Source: an uncultured Lachnospiraceae bacterium (GTDB lineage Bacteria > Bacillota > Clostridia > Lachnospirales > Lachnospiraceae). Taken from it: 36,659 nt of DNA. The notes below the pieces were generated by a model that did no database searches, was not told the origin of the DNA, and saw only the letters and a program-made list of their open reading frames with translations. The position numbers were made by a program, and so were the translations under genes. Positions 26,257 to 34,448 of this stretch are shown here, in pieces; position 1 is the stretch's first letter; every line of letters starts with the position of its first letter. The DNA lies in assembly GCA_947630085.1 (NCBI GenBank), contig CANRGP010000014.1:1-36659 (forward strand), in the 5' to 3' direction.

Positions 26257-27465
26257 ATGACTGCGAAAAAGAAAGCGCTGCTTGTGACAACGGTGAGCGG
26301 CTTTGTTCCCCAGTTTGAGATGAACAATGTCCGGATCCTGCAGGAAATGGGATACGAAGTCCATTACGCGTCCAATTTTCAAAATCCGTCCTATGGGGAT
26401 GACAACCGCCGGCTTGACGGAACAGGGATCGTATGCCATCAGATCGATTTTATAAGAAATCCGTTTCATCTGTCGAACAGGGAGGTGTACAGGCAGCTCT
26501 GCGCGCTGATGGAAGGCGAAAGATTTGATCTTGTGCACTGCCACACTCCTATGGGGGGCGTGATGGCGCGCCTGGCGGCGCATAAAACCGGCACGGGGCC
26601 TGTCATCTATACCGCTCACGGATTTCATTTTTTCCGGGGCGCCTCTCCGCTTAACTGGCTTTGTTATTATCCGGTGGAAAGGTTTTTGTCCAGGTATACG
26701 GACCAGCAGATCTGCATGAACCGGGAAGATTATGCCCGTGCAAGGGCCGCCTTTCATGCAAAGTGGGTGGACTATATTCCCGGCGCGGGGATCGACCTGG
26801 ATGAGGTCCGCAAGACCGTCCGTGACGGGGACCGAGCGAAGCGAAAAGAGCTGGGTATTTCCGAGAGTACGATCCTGATCCTTTCCGTCGGGGAGCTGAT
26901 CCGCCGCAAGAACCATGAAACGGCACTTCGGGCGGTCGCAGGGCTCGGCTCCTCCGATATCCGGTATGTGATCTGCGGACACGGGGAAGAGGAGGACAGG
27001 CTGAAGGAGACGGCGGGAAAGCTTGGGATCGCGGATCGGGTCCTGTTTTTGGGATACCGGGAGGATATCCTGGAGATCTGCCGGTCGGCGGATCTGTTTC
27101 TGTTTCCGTCCTATCAGGAGGGGCTTCCCCGGGCCCTTCTGGAGGCTATGGCCTCGGGGCTCCCCGTGGTATGCTCCGGCATACGCGGGAACCGTGACCT
27201 GATGGGAGAGGGAGAGGACCGCGGGGGAGGACTGAGGTACTGTCCCGGCGGGATCATGGTAGATAAGCCGGACGACGCGAAAGGATTCAGCCGGGCATTA
27301 AGGCTTATGATCGAAGACAGAGAGCGGTGGAAGGATATGGGAGAGAGAAACAGGGAGCGGTCGGAGGATTTCTCCCTGGAGCGTGTGGACCGGATCATGA
27401 GGAAGATCTACCGGAGAATGGACGAAATGAAAAAGGCTCCTTTTTTGGCCGATTTAGGCGACTAG
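26257..27465 (+). CDS. GT4-family glycosyltransferase
   Basis: A 402-residue retaining glycosyltransferase with two Rossmann-like lobes. The N lobe contains VTTVSGFVPQFEMNNVRILQ, DLVHCHTPMGGVMARLAA and YTAHGFHFFRG. The C lobe has ILSVGELIRRKNHETALRAV, YVICGHGEEEDRLKE, and the nucleotide-sugar site FPSYQEGLPRALLEAMASGLP with the E-x7-E pattern of GT4. It is similar in kind to capsule or exopolysaccharide enzymes, yet no polysaccharide cluster adjoins it. It is flanked by two small XRE regulators, an odd context. The acceptor and donor sugars are unknown. Confidence 0.9.
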   Translation: MTAKKKALLVTTVSGFVPQFEMNNVRILQEMGYEVHYASNFQNPSYGDDNRRLDGTGIVCHQIDFIRNPFHLSNREVYRQLCALMEGERFDLVHCHTPMGGVMARLAAHKTGTGPVIYTAHGFHFFRGASPLNWLCYYPVERFLSRYTDQQICMNREDYARARAAFHAKWVDYIPGAGIDLDEVRKTVRDGDRAKRKELGISESTILILSVGELIRRKNHETALRAVAGLGSSDIRYVICGHGEEEDRLKETAGKLGIADRVLFLGYREDILEICRSADLFLFPSYQEGLPRALLEAMASGLPVVCSGIRGNRDLMGEGEDRGGGLRYCPGGIMVDKPDDAKGFSRALRLMIEDRERWKDMGERNRERSEDFSLERVDRIMRKIYRRMDEMKKAPFLADLGD

Positions 27466-27473
27466 TATATTAT
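27445..27473 (+). promoter_or_regulatory. Possible promoter at the end of the glycosyltransferase gene
   Basis: TTGGCC and TATTAT with a 17-base spacer. It would start a transcript near 27480 that covers the dyad and hairpin before the second XRE gene. Confidence 0.4.
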
Positions 27474-27486
27474 ATGGGAGTAGTTG

Positions 27487-27530
27487 CCCCCGAAAAAGTA
27501 ATACACTTGTGGTAATACCACAATCGGGGG
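27487..27530 (+). promoter_or_regulatory. Palindromic operator-like site nested in a stem before an XRE gene
   Basis: TTGTGGTAATACCACAA (27507-27523) is a perfect 17-base dyad, a size that fits a dimeric HTH regulator. Just outside it CCCCCGA (27487-27493) can pair with TCGGGGG (27524-27530). The G run is also the only Shine-Dalgarno candidate of the next gene, so the RNA stem would hide it. Confidence 0.6.
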
Positions 27531-27538
27531 TGCAAACA

Positions 27539-27781
27539 GTGAATGAACAAAAGATACTGTCGAATCGCATCAGGTATTACTGCCGGATCCGCAAGATGAG
27601 CTTTTATGCGCTGTCATACCGCTCTACGGTCCCTCTGAATACCATCATGCATATTATAAACTGTTCTACCAAAAATCCGGGCGTTTTTACGATCGCCAAG
27701 ATCTGCAACGGGCTGGATATCACCATCAGCGAGCTGTTCGGATCGGAAGAGTTTAACAATCTGGAATTTGAGATCGAGTAA
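27539..27781 (+). CDS. Small XRE-type helix-turn-helix regulator
   Basis: An 80-residue Cro/C1-type protein. The HTH covers most of the chain (NRIRYYCRIRKMSFYALSYR, VPLNTIMHII, NPGVFTIAKICNGLDITISEL), with an acidic C-terminal tail. The probable start is the GTG at 27539, the only start placed just after the G-rich site at 27526-27532. It is paralogous to the regulator at 25741. The 17-base palindrome directly upstream suggests self-control. It is followed 11 bases later by an unknown gene, likely the same transcript. Confidence 0.8.
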   Translation: MNEQKILSNRIRYYCRIRKMSFYALSYRSTVPLNTIMHIINCSTKNPGVFTIAKICNGLDITISELFGSEEFNNLEFEIE

Positions 27782-27792
27782 GGAACGCCTTT

Positions 27793-28647
27793 ATGAAACG
27801 GCAGTATGCAGATGAGGATTATAACGATTATGTCCGTTTTATGCTGGATTGCCTGGGAAAATGTGAATTTTTAGGCGAACCGGATCCTCTGTGGGCCGCG
27901 CTTTGCCGGGAACAGGCAGCAGGCGGCGCGCCTTTTGCGCCGGAAGACGGAAAATACGGATCAGCCGGACGAAGAAGGAAGAAATCCGTCCTGCAGGCCG
28001 CGGAGACGAAAAAACTGCATCAGATGTTTGACAGCCTGCGAGGCGGCGCAGACTCGCCGCGGCCGCTTCGGATCGCGGCATACAGGGCGGGAGGATCATA
28101 TTGTGGTGAAAAAGAACTGCGCAGGTACCGGGAAAGGGCGGACGCGGTTCTTTTATATAATGTCCTTTATGATCTCCCGGTATGGGACTGGCCGCAGGCA
28201 CTGAACCGGTTCTTTTCGATGGTCCGCGACGGCGGGATCCTGGTGTTCAGCGAAGAAAAGATATACCGGCCTGCCGGGGACCCTTACGGGAAGAGCGGTT
28301 ATCTTCTGCTGGGAGGGGAAGAGATCCGCAGGCTGTTTCCCGGGCGGGATACATACGCGGCCGCGTCCGGAGAAACGGGGAGAGTCTGGACGTATGTCAT
28401 ACGGAAAGGGACGCAGGGCGCGCGGATGAAGATCATCTGTGAGGATGTCCGGGACACGCTGCGGACCCTGGAGGAGAGCCTGTGGCGTATTCTCTCCGAA
28501 GACAGGGAGCCCGGCTCCGGGCATGGCCTGGCTTTGGAGGATTACGGTTTCTACTGCCGCCAGTATGTTCACGTCAGGCGGGCCAGACGCCAGCTGGAGT
28601 CCCACGGGACCGCGGAGGAAATCCGGGCAGGTTCGGCTTCGCATTGA
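27793..28647 (+). CDS. Unrecognised protein, possibly degenerate methyltransferase-like
   Basis: A 284-residue protein that I do not recognise. The middle part, AVLLYNVLYDLPVWDWPQ, then FFSMVRDGGILVFSEE, resembles the late strands of class I SAM-dependent methyltransferases (the 'GG-lvfsE' strand). The usual glycine-rich SAM motif I is not seen upstream; that region is charged and low in hydrophobics. The last ~80 residues are helical and charged. An AAGGA site precedes the ATG. It follows the XRE gene by 11 bases and probably shares its transcript. Its TGA stop lies inside the next promoter's -35 box. Confidence 0.6.
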   Translation: MKRQYADEDYNDYVRFMLDCLGKCEFLGEPDPLWAALCREQAAGGAPFAPEDGKYGSAGRRRKKSVLQAAETKKLHQMFDSLRGGADSPRPLRIAAYRAGGSYCGEKELRRYRERADAVLLYNVLYDLPVWDWPQALNRFFSMVRDGGILVFSEEKIYRPAGDPYGKSGYLLLGGEEIRRLFPGRDTYAAASGETGRVWTYVIRKGTQGARMKIICEDVRDTLRTLEESLWRILSEDREPGSGHGLALEDYGFYCRQYVHVRRARRQLESHGTAEEIRAGSASH

Positions 28648-28672
28648 CAAAATGCCCGTTGTCCTGTATAAT
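28644..28672 (+). promoter_or_regulatory. Consensus sigma-A promoter of the CNNM-type gene
   Basis: TTGACA and TATAAT, both perfect, are spaced by exactly 17 bases. The preceding gene's TGA (28645-28647) lies inside TTGACA. Transcription should begin near 28679. Confidence 0.85.
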
Positions 28673-28711
28673 CATTTCCGATGATAATCTATGCGTGGGA
28701 GTGTGATTTAT

Positions 28712-30022
28712 TTGGATTCCAGTGATGGCATACAATCGATCATCCTGATTGTACTGCTCTGTTTATCTGCTTTCTTTTCTTCTGCGGAGACGGCTCTTAC
28801 GACCGTGAACCGGATACGGATGCGGACCCTTGCCGAGAATGGGGATGCGCGCGCCGCCATGGTGCTCAAAGTGATCGAGCAGCAGGGCAAGATGCTGAGC
28901 GCCATTCTGATCGGCAATAACCTTGTCAATCTGTATGCGTCTTCTCTGGTGACATCGCTGACGATCCGGCTGTTCGGAAACGCGATGGTCGGAGTCTCTA
29001 CGGGAGTTCTGACATTACTCATTCTGGTATTCGGCGAGATTACCCCAAAGACGATGGCTACGGTTTCCTCAGAAAAGCTGGCCCTGCGGGACGCAAAGAT
29101 CATTTACGGGCTGATGGTGCTTCTCACTCCGGTGATCGCGGTTGTCAACCGCCTGTCCCTGGGTGTGCTTACCCTGCTCCGGGTGGACCCGGACCGCAGG
29201 CAGGATTCCATCACCGAGGACGAGCTGCGCACCATCGTGGAGGTCAGCCATGAGGAGGGTGTCATCGAACTGGAAGAAAGAAAAATGATAAACAATGTGT
29301 TTGACTTCGGAGATTCCGTGGCGAAGGACATTATGGTCCCGAGGATCGATATGGTTTTCGTGGATGTGGAGGCCGGCTATGAGGAACTTCTGGAGATCTT
29401 CCGCCGCGAGCGCTATACCCGGATCCCCGTCTGCGAGGAGAGCGCGGACAATGTGATCGGGATCATCAACGTAAAGGATCTTCTTCTGCGTGATCCCGAC
29501 GAAAATTTCCGGATCCGCGATTATCTGAGGGAGCCGCTGTATACCTATGAATATAAGAAGATCGCCGATCTTCTCATGGAAATGCGGAGGGATTCCAACA
29601 GCATCGCCATTGTCCTGGACGAGTACGGGGCGGCGGCGGGGCTGATCACCCTGGAAGATATGCTGGAGGAGATCGTGGGAGAGATCCGGGACGAGTACGA
29701 TGAAGACGAAGAGGAGAATCTGACCGAGACCGCGCCCGGCGAGTATCTGGTCCTGGGAAGCACCAAGCTGGACGAGATCAACGAGAAGCTGGGGCTGGAG
29801 CTGGAGTCGGAGGATTATGATTCGGTGGGAGGGCTTGTCATCGGCCTTCTCGATCATCTTCCGGAGGCCGGGGAGGAGGTCACCGACGGGGGGATCCGGT
29901 TCATCGTGGAAAGCGTCGATAAGAACCGGATCGACAGGATCCGGATGGTGCTAACTCAGGATACCCCCGACGATGCCGCTTCCGGTGCAGAGCCCCATAG
30001 CGATGCCCAGCTGCTGCAGTGA
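28712..30022 (+). CDS. CNNM/CorC-type transporter (hemolysin-family, DUF21-CBS)
   Basis: About 436 residues. Residues ~1-180 form a DUF21/CNNM membrane domain (IILIVLLCLSAFFSSAETALTT, ILIGNNLVNLYASSLVTS, LVFGEITPKTMA). Two CBS repeats follow (VAKDIMVPRIDMVFVD, IGIINVKDLLL and EYGAAAGLITLEDMLEE), then a CorC/HlyC domain (LVLGSTKLDEINEKLGLELE, DSVGGLVIG). Related proteins export or control Mg2+ and Co2+. The TTG at 28712 is eight bases after GGGAGTG and gives the N terminus LDSSDGIQ; the ATG at 28691 would leave only ~11 bases of leader and no ribosome site. The 3' end overlaps the opposite gene by 72 bases. Confidence 0.9.
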   Translation: MDSSDGIQSIILIVLLCLSAFFSSAETALTTVNRIRMRTLAENGDARAAMVLKVIEQQGKMLSAILIGNNLVNLYASSLVTSLTIRLFGNAMVGVSTGVLTLLILVFGEITPKTMATVSSEKLALRDAKIIYGLMVLLTPVIAVVNRLSLGVLTLLRVDPDRRQDSITEDELRTIVEVSHEEGVIELEERKMINNVFDFGDSVAKDIMVPRIDMVFVDVEAGYEELLEIFRRERYTRIPVCEESADNVIGIINVKDLLLRDPDENFRIRDYLREPLYTYEYKKIADLLMEMRRDSNSIAIVLDEYGAAAGLITLEDMLEEIVGEIRDEYDEDEEENLTETAPGEYLVLGSTKLDEINEKLGLELESEDYDSVGGLVIGLLDHLPEAGEEVTDGGIRFIVESVDKNRIDRIRMVLTQDTPDDAASGAEPHSDAQLLQ

Positions 30023-30310
30023 AGCACTGAGCCCGCGGTTCAGCGCGAAGGACGCCAGAAGGAGCACGGCAAAGTACAAAAGCCCCGCCGCCGCGCCGCA
30101 GAAGAAGCGGCCCTTTTTCAGTCCCTTTCCGGCCAGGAATCCCGCCAGCGCGCAGGAAAGCATATAAATGGCGTGGACGGCAATCCGCACCTGCCCTTCC
30201 TTGAGACGGAAGCGGTAGAGCGCGAAAGAAACGGCGAGCAGCAGAAGCGCTGACAAGAGATACGAAACCAGCAGAGAGCGAAGGAATACCTTTGGTGCTG
30301 ACAGTTCCAC
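29951..30310 (-). CDS. TIGR04086-like four-span membrane protein
   Basis: A 119-residue hydrophobic protein with four membrane helices (~10-32, ~43-62, ~70-90, ~97-118). The small-residue pattern and length fit the TIGR04086/YrzE-like family often found beside SCIFF genes in Clostridia. The start is GTG at 30310, seven bases after AAGGAGG. It is divergent from scfA. Its last 72 bases overlap the end of the convergent CNNM-type gene. Function unknown; a role in the SCIFF system is only suggested by neighbourhood. Confidence 0.75.
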   Translation of the reverse strand: MELSAPKVFLRSLLVSYLLSALLLLAVSFALYRFRLKEGQVRIAVHAIYMLSCALAGFLAGKGLKKGRFFCGAAAGLLYFAVLLLASFALNRGLSASLQQLGIAMGLCTGSGIVGGILS

Positions 30311-30403
30311 AGGCAGCCTCCTTGTGATACTTGTTTGCTTTAATATATTCGCGGACGCGCCCGGATAGTACGTGTCTTTTGCGGCAAAAACCGATTAAAA
30401 GCC

Positions 30404-30432
30404 TTGCAACCGGAGATAAGTTATGCTATACT
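30404..30432 (+). promoter_or_regulatory. Promoter of the SCIFF peptide gene
   Basis: TTGCAA and TATACT are spaced by 17 bases, ~50 bases before the scfA start codon. Confidence 0.7.
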
Positions 30433-30481
30433 TTTATGGATGTATCAGTAAATGGTTACATAAACACAAGGAGGAACGGCT

Positions 30482-30628
30482 GTGAAGAAGGTTAAGACAT
30501 TAAGCGGAAACACTCTGAAGGAGACCATGAAGAACGGCGGCTGCGGCGAGTGCCAGACATCCTGCCAGTCCGCGTGCAAGACTTCCTGCACGGTGGGCAA
30601 CCAGAACTGCGAGAATACAAGGCGCTGA
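30482..30628 (+). CDS. scfA: SCIFF (six-cysteine ranthipeptide) precursor
   Basis: A 48-residue RiPP precursor too short for routine gene finders. The leader VKKVKTLSGNTLKETMKNGG is followed by the core CGECQTSCQSACKTSC, then TVGNQNCENTRR. It has six Cys at residues 21, 24, 28, 32, 36 and 43, the defining spacing of SCIFF. The adjacent radical SAM maturase is expected to link Cys sulfurs to nearby residues through thioethers. The start is GTG at 30482, seven bases after AAGGAGG. SCIFF is almost universal in Clostridia and proposed to have a signalling or metabolic role; its mature product in this organism is unknown. Confidence 0.93.
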   Translation: MKKVKTLSGNTLKETMKNGGCGECQTSCQSACKTSCTVGNQNCENTRR

Positions 30629-30657
30629 ACACAGACCGGCATATGAAAGAGCAAGGA

Positions 30658-30693
30658 GCCCCCTACGGTCCTTATGATTGTAGGGGCGTTTTT
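30658..30693 (+). terminator. Attenuator between scfA and scfB
   Basis: GCCCC(C)TAC pairs with GTAGGGGC around a 13-14 base loop and is followed by GTTTTT, an intrinsic terminator with one bulge. Its place inside the operon suggests partial termination, giving more precursor than maturase. An ATG at 30674 lies in its loop and cannot be the scfB start. Confidence 0.7.
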
Positions 30694-30724
30694 GCTTGCG
30701 GGAGCGCCGATTAAGGAGAATAAC

Positions 30725-32128
30725 GTGATTCATCAGTATAAAAACAACGGTTACGCGATCATCATGGACGTAAACAGCGGCTCCGTTCATGTGGCGGATG
30801 ACGTAGTGTACGATGCGGTCGCCGTCCTGACGGAAGAGACAGGCGGGGCCGACGGCCAGGTTTCCCTTACCGATGAGCTGGCCGGCCGGGTAAAGGAACG
30901 CCTTTCCCTGGAGTATGGCTATGAAGAGAGCGACATAGAAGACGCGCTTTCGGATATCCGGGAGCTGATCGACCGGGAGGAGCTGTTTACCGGGGACCTC
31001 TATCATGACTATGTGATCGACTTTAAAAAACGGAGCACCGTGGTCAAGGCACTCTGCCTTCATGTGGCGCATGACTGCAACCTGGCGTGCCGCTATTGCT
31101 TTGCCGGAGAAGGAGAATACCACGGGAGACGGGCCCTTATGAGTTTTGAGGTGGGCAGGAAGGCGCTGGATTTCCTGATCGCCAATTCCGGGCGCCGAAG
31201 GCATCTGGAGGTGGATTTTTTCGGCGGAGAGCCGCTGATGAACTGGGACGTAGTCAGGCAGCTTGTCGAGTATGGCCGTTCCCAGGAGGCGCTCCACGAT
31301 AAACAGTTCCGCTTTACGCTCACGACGAACGGCGTCCTGCTCAACGATGAGATCATGGAATTCTGCAACCGCGAGATGAGCAATGTGGTTCTGAGCCTGG
31401 ACGGCCGCAAGGAGGTCAACGACAGGATGCGCCCGTTCCGGAACGGAAAGGGAAGCTACGATTACATTGTGCCGAAATTTCTGAAATTTGCGGAGAGCCG
31501 CGGACAGAGCAATTATTATGTGCGGGGGACCTTCACCCACAACAATCTGGATTTTTCGGAGGATGTGCTGCATCTGGCGGATCTGGGCTTTGAACAGATC
31601 TCCGTGGAGCCTGTGGTGGCGGACCCAAAGGAGCCCTACGCGATCCTCCCGGAGGATATTCCCCGGATCCTTGAGGAGTATGACCGGCTGGCGGTTGAGT
31701 ATATTAAAAGAAAAAAAGAAGGACGGGGCTTCCGTTTCTTCCATTTTATGATCGATCTGAAGCAGGGCCCCTGCGTGGCCAAAAGGCTGGCAGGCTGCGG
31801 GTCCGGAACGGAGTATCTGGCGGTGACGCCCTGGGGCGATCTGTATCCCTGCCATCAGTTTGTGGGGAGAGAGGATTACTGTCTCGGCGATGTGGACCGG
31901 GGCATCATCCATACGGAGCTCCGGGACCGTTTCAAAATGTGCAATGTATATGCCAAGGAGAAATGCCGCAGCTGCTTCGCCCGTTTTTACTGCAGCGGCG
32001 GATGTGCCGCCAACGCCCTCAATTACGACGGTTCCATCACCGGTGCGTACGATATCGGTTGCGAGATGCAGAAGAAACGCATCGAGTGCGCCATTATGAT
32101 ACAGGCGGCGCTCGCGGACGGGGAATGA
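30725..32128 (+). CDS. scfB: Thioether cross-link-forming SCIFF peptide maturase (radical SAM, SPASM)
   Basis: A 467-residue enzyme. The first ~90 residues form a RiPP-recognition-like region (VIHQYKNNGYAIIMDVNSGS). The radical SAM core carries the CX3CX2C cluster site CNLACRYC (Cys118, 122, 125), FFGGEPLMNW and TLTTNGVLLN. The C-terminal SPASM/auxiliary cluster domain has GPCVAKRLAGC, LYPCHQFVG, CNVYAKEKCRSCFARFYCSGGC and a late GC. It makes thioether bonds in the scfA product using S-adenosylmethionine. The start is the GTG at 30725, after AAGGAG; the family begins with the same Ile-His-Gln-Tyr. Downstream of the attenuator and upstream of secDF. Confidence 0.95.
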   Translation: MIHQYKNNGYAIIMDVNSGSVHVADDVVYDAVAVLTEETGGADGQVSLTDELAGRVKERLSLEYGYEESDIEDALSDIRELIDREELFTGDLYHDYVIDFKKRSTVVKALCLHVAHDCNLACRYCFAGEGEYHGRRALMSFEVGRKALDFLIANSGRRRHLEVDFFGGEPLMNWDVVRQLVEYGRSQEALHDKQFRFTLTTNGVLLNDEIMEFCNREMSNVVLSLDGRKEVNDRMRPFRNGKGSYDYIVPKFLKFAESRGQSNYYVRGTFTHNNLDFSEDVLHLADLGFEQISVEPVVADPKEPYAILPEDIPRILEEYDRLAVEYIKRKKEGRGFRFFHFMIDLKQGPCVAKRLAGCGSGTEYLAVTPWGDLYPCHQFVGREDYCLGDVDRGIIHTELRDRFKMCNVYAKEKCRSCFARFYCSGGCAANALNYDGSITGAYDIGCEMQKKRIECAIMIQAALADGE

Positions 32129-32219
32129 ACCGGGGGTACTTTTTTAAGAGCTCACTGCGCCCGGCATCTGCCGCGGCAGGAGATAAAAGTGTAAATCATT
32201 AAGTAAGGAGATAACGAAG

Positions 32220-34391
32220 ATGAAGAGTGGAAAAGCGAAGGGTCTGGTGGGCCTGCTGATCACCTTGATTCTGGTGGGGGTATTCGGGTATCTTGCCTAT
32301 ACTTCCCTGGATGATATCAAGCTGGGCCTGGATCTGGCAGGCGGTGTCAGCATCACTTACCAGACGACAGTGGACAACCCCTCTGACGAGGATATGTCCG
32401 ATACCATCTATAAGCTGCAGCAGAGGGTGCAGAATTACAGCACCGAGGCGGCCGTTTACCAGGAAGGGGACAACCGGATCAATATCGACATCCCGGATGT
32501 CTATGACGCGGATGCGGTGCTGGAGGAGCTCGGCAAGCCCGGTTCCCTGCTGTTCATGGATCAGGACGGCAACGTGATCCTGACCGGCGACCATGTGAGC
32601 AGCGCCAAGGCGGGTATTATGGATGAGAATGGGACGGACAATTATATTGTAAGCCTTACCTTCGACGATGAAGGCGCCAAGGCGTTTGCGGACGCGACGT
32701 CGGCCAATATCGGCAATCCCATCTATATCATCTATGATGATGAGATCGTTTCCGCGCCGACCGTGAGAACGGCCATTACCGGCGGCGAATGCTATATCGA
32801 AAATATCGGCGATTATGAGGACGCCAACAACCTGGCATCAACCATCCGCATCGGTTCTCTCTCCCTGGAGCTGGAGGTCCTGCGGTACACCGAGGTCGGA
32901 GCCAGACTGGGAGAAAACGCCATTCAGACCAGCCTTCTGGCAGCGGCCATCGGCTTTGTCATTATCGCAATATTCATGATCGCCGTTTACCGCACGCCCG
33001 GACTGGCTTCCGTGCTTGCACTGGCTCTGTATGTTGAACTTGAGATCATCCTGCTTGCTGCGTTCGAGGTCACTCTGACGCTTCCGGGCATTGCGGGCAT
33101 CATCCTGTCCATCGGTATGGCGGTGGATGCCAATGTCATTATTTTCACCAGGATCAAGGAAGAGATCGGCGTGGGCAAGACGGTCCATTCGGCGATCAAG
33201 ACCGGTTTCAGCAAGGCTCTTTCCGCCATCGTGGACGGCAACATAACCACGCTTATCGCGGCCGCGGTCCTGTTCCTGCGCGGATCGGGCACTATCAAGG
33301 GATTTGCGGCGACGCTTGCCATCGGTATCATTCTGTCCATGTTCACAGCGCTGTTTGTGACGAGATCCATTCTTTACGCGCTGTTTGAACTGGGACTTTC
33401 CGGAGAGAAATTCTACGGCGTCAAGAAGGACAGGGAGCCGGTGAATTTCCTGGCCCGGAGAAAAGTATTTTTTGCGCTGTCCGCAGCGCTGATCCTGATC
33501 GGCTGGGTGGCTATGGCTGCCGGGAAATTTACCGGCCGCGGGATGTTCAATTACGGCCTGGATTTCAGCGGCGGAACCTCCACAACGGTTGAATTCAAAG
33601 AAGATATGAGCCTTGAGCAGCTGGACAGCCAGGTGATCCCGGTGATCCGCGAGGCGGCCGGCGTCACGGAGGTGCAGCAGCAGAAGCAGAGAGAATCCAA
33701 CACGGTTATCTTCCAGACGCAGAGTCTCACTGCCGAGCAGGGACAGGCTCTTTCCACGGCCCTTGCGGATAATTTCGGGGCGGAGGTGATCTCCTCGTCC
33801 AACATTTCCGGAGCGATCAGCGCGGAAATGAAGCGGGATGCCATCGTAGCGGTCGTGATCGCTACCGTCCTTATGCTCTTATATATCTGGTTCCGCTTCA
33901 AGGATATCCGCTTTGCCGCAAGCGCGGTCGCGGCCCTGGTCCATGACGTGTTCGTGGTACTGACCTTTTACGCGGTGGCCAGGTGGTCCGTGGGATCCAC
34001 GTTTATCGCCTGTATGCTGACGATCGTCGGATACTCCATCAATGCGACCATCGTTATCTTCGACCGGATTCGTGAGAATCTGAAGGAAAAGGCGGGAAGA
34101 CAGGAGCTGATCGATGTGGTGAACACCAGTATCACCCAGACCTTTACCAGAAGCATCAATACGTCGCTGACTACGTTTATCATGGTGTTCGTGCTGTTTA
34201 TCCTGGGTGTCAGCTCGATCCGTGAGTTTGCTCTGCCCCTGATGGTAGGCATCGTGTTCGGAACGTACTCATCCGTCTGCATCACGGGAGCGCTCTGGTT
34301 TGTCATGACTAAGAAGGCAAGGGCGATGAAGGCGGAGAAAGCGGCAAGAGAAAAAGCCGAGAAGAAAGCGGAGAAGAAATCGGCCAGGTAA
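32220..34391 (+). CDS. secDF: Protein translocase SecDF fusion
   Basis: A 723-residue fusion of SecD and SecF. It has an N-terminal span, periplasmic-side P1 domain (GLDLAGGVSITYQ), then the SecD membrane block with GIAGIILSIGMAVDANVIIF. The SecF half begins at ~residue 400, with GLDFSGGTSTTVEF and a second membrane block containing TIVGYSINATIVIFDRIREN. A Lys/Ala-rich tail follows. The proton-driven pump helps secreted proteins leave the Sec channel. The AAGGAG site is about ten bases before the ATG. In line with scfB, tgt and yajC. Confidence 0.96.
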   Translation: MKSGKAKGLVGLLITLILVGVFGYLAYTSLDDIKLGLDLAGGVSITYQTTVDNPSDEDMSDTIYKLQQRVQNYSTEAAVYQEGDNRINIDIPDVYDADAVLEELGKPGSLLFMDQDGNVILTGDHVSSAKAGIMDENGTDNYIVSLTFDDEGAKAFADATSANIGNPIYIIYDDEIVSAPTVRTAITGGECYIENIGDYEDANNLASTIRIGSLSLELEVLRYTEVGARLGENAIQTSLLAAAIGFVIIAIFMIAVYRTPGLASVLALALYVELEIILLAAFEVTLTLPGIAGIILSIGMAVDANVIIFTRIKEEIGVGKTVHSAIKTGFSKALSAIVDGNITTLIAAAVLFLRGSGTIKGFAATLAIGIILSMFTALFVTRSILYALFELGLSGEKFYGVKKDREPVNFLARRKVFFALSAALILIGWVAMAAGKFTGRGMFNYGLDFSGGTSTTVEFKEDMSLEQLDSQVIPVIREAAGVTEVQQQKQRESNTVIFQTQSLTAEQGQALSTALADNFGAEVISSSNISGAISAEMKRDAIVAVVIATVLMLLYIWFRFKDIRFAASAVAALVHDVFVVLTFYAVARWSVGSTFIACMLTIVGYSINATIVIFDRIRENLKEKAGRQELIDVVNTSITQTFTRSINTSLTTFIMVFVLFILGVSSIREFALPLMVGIVFGTYSSVCITGALWFVMTKKARAMKAEKAAREKAEKKAEKKSAR

Positions 34392-34448
34392 GCGGCGGGC
34401 CCGGCGGCCCGCAACGCGCGGAGCAGCTTACCGGAAAGCAGAGCGTTT

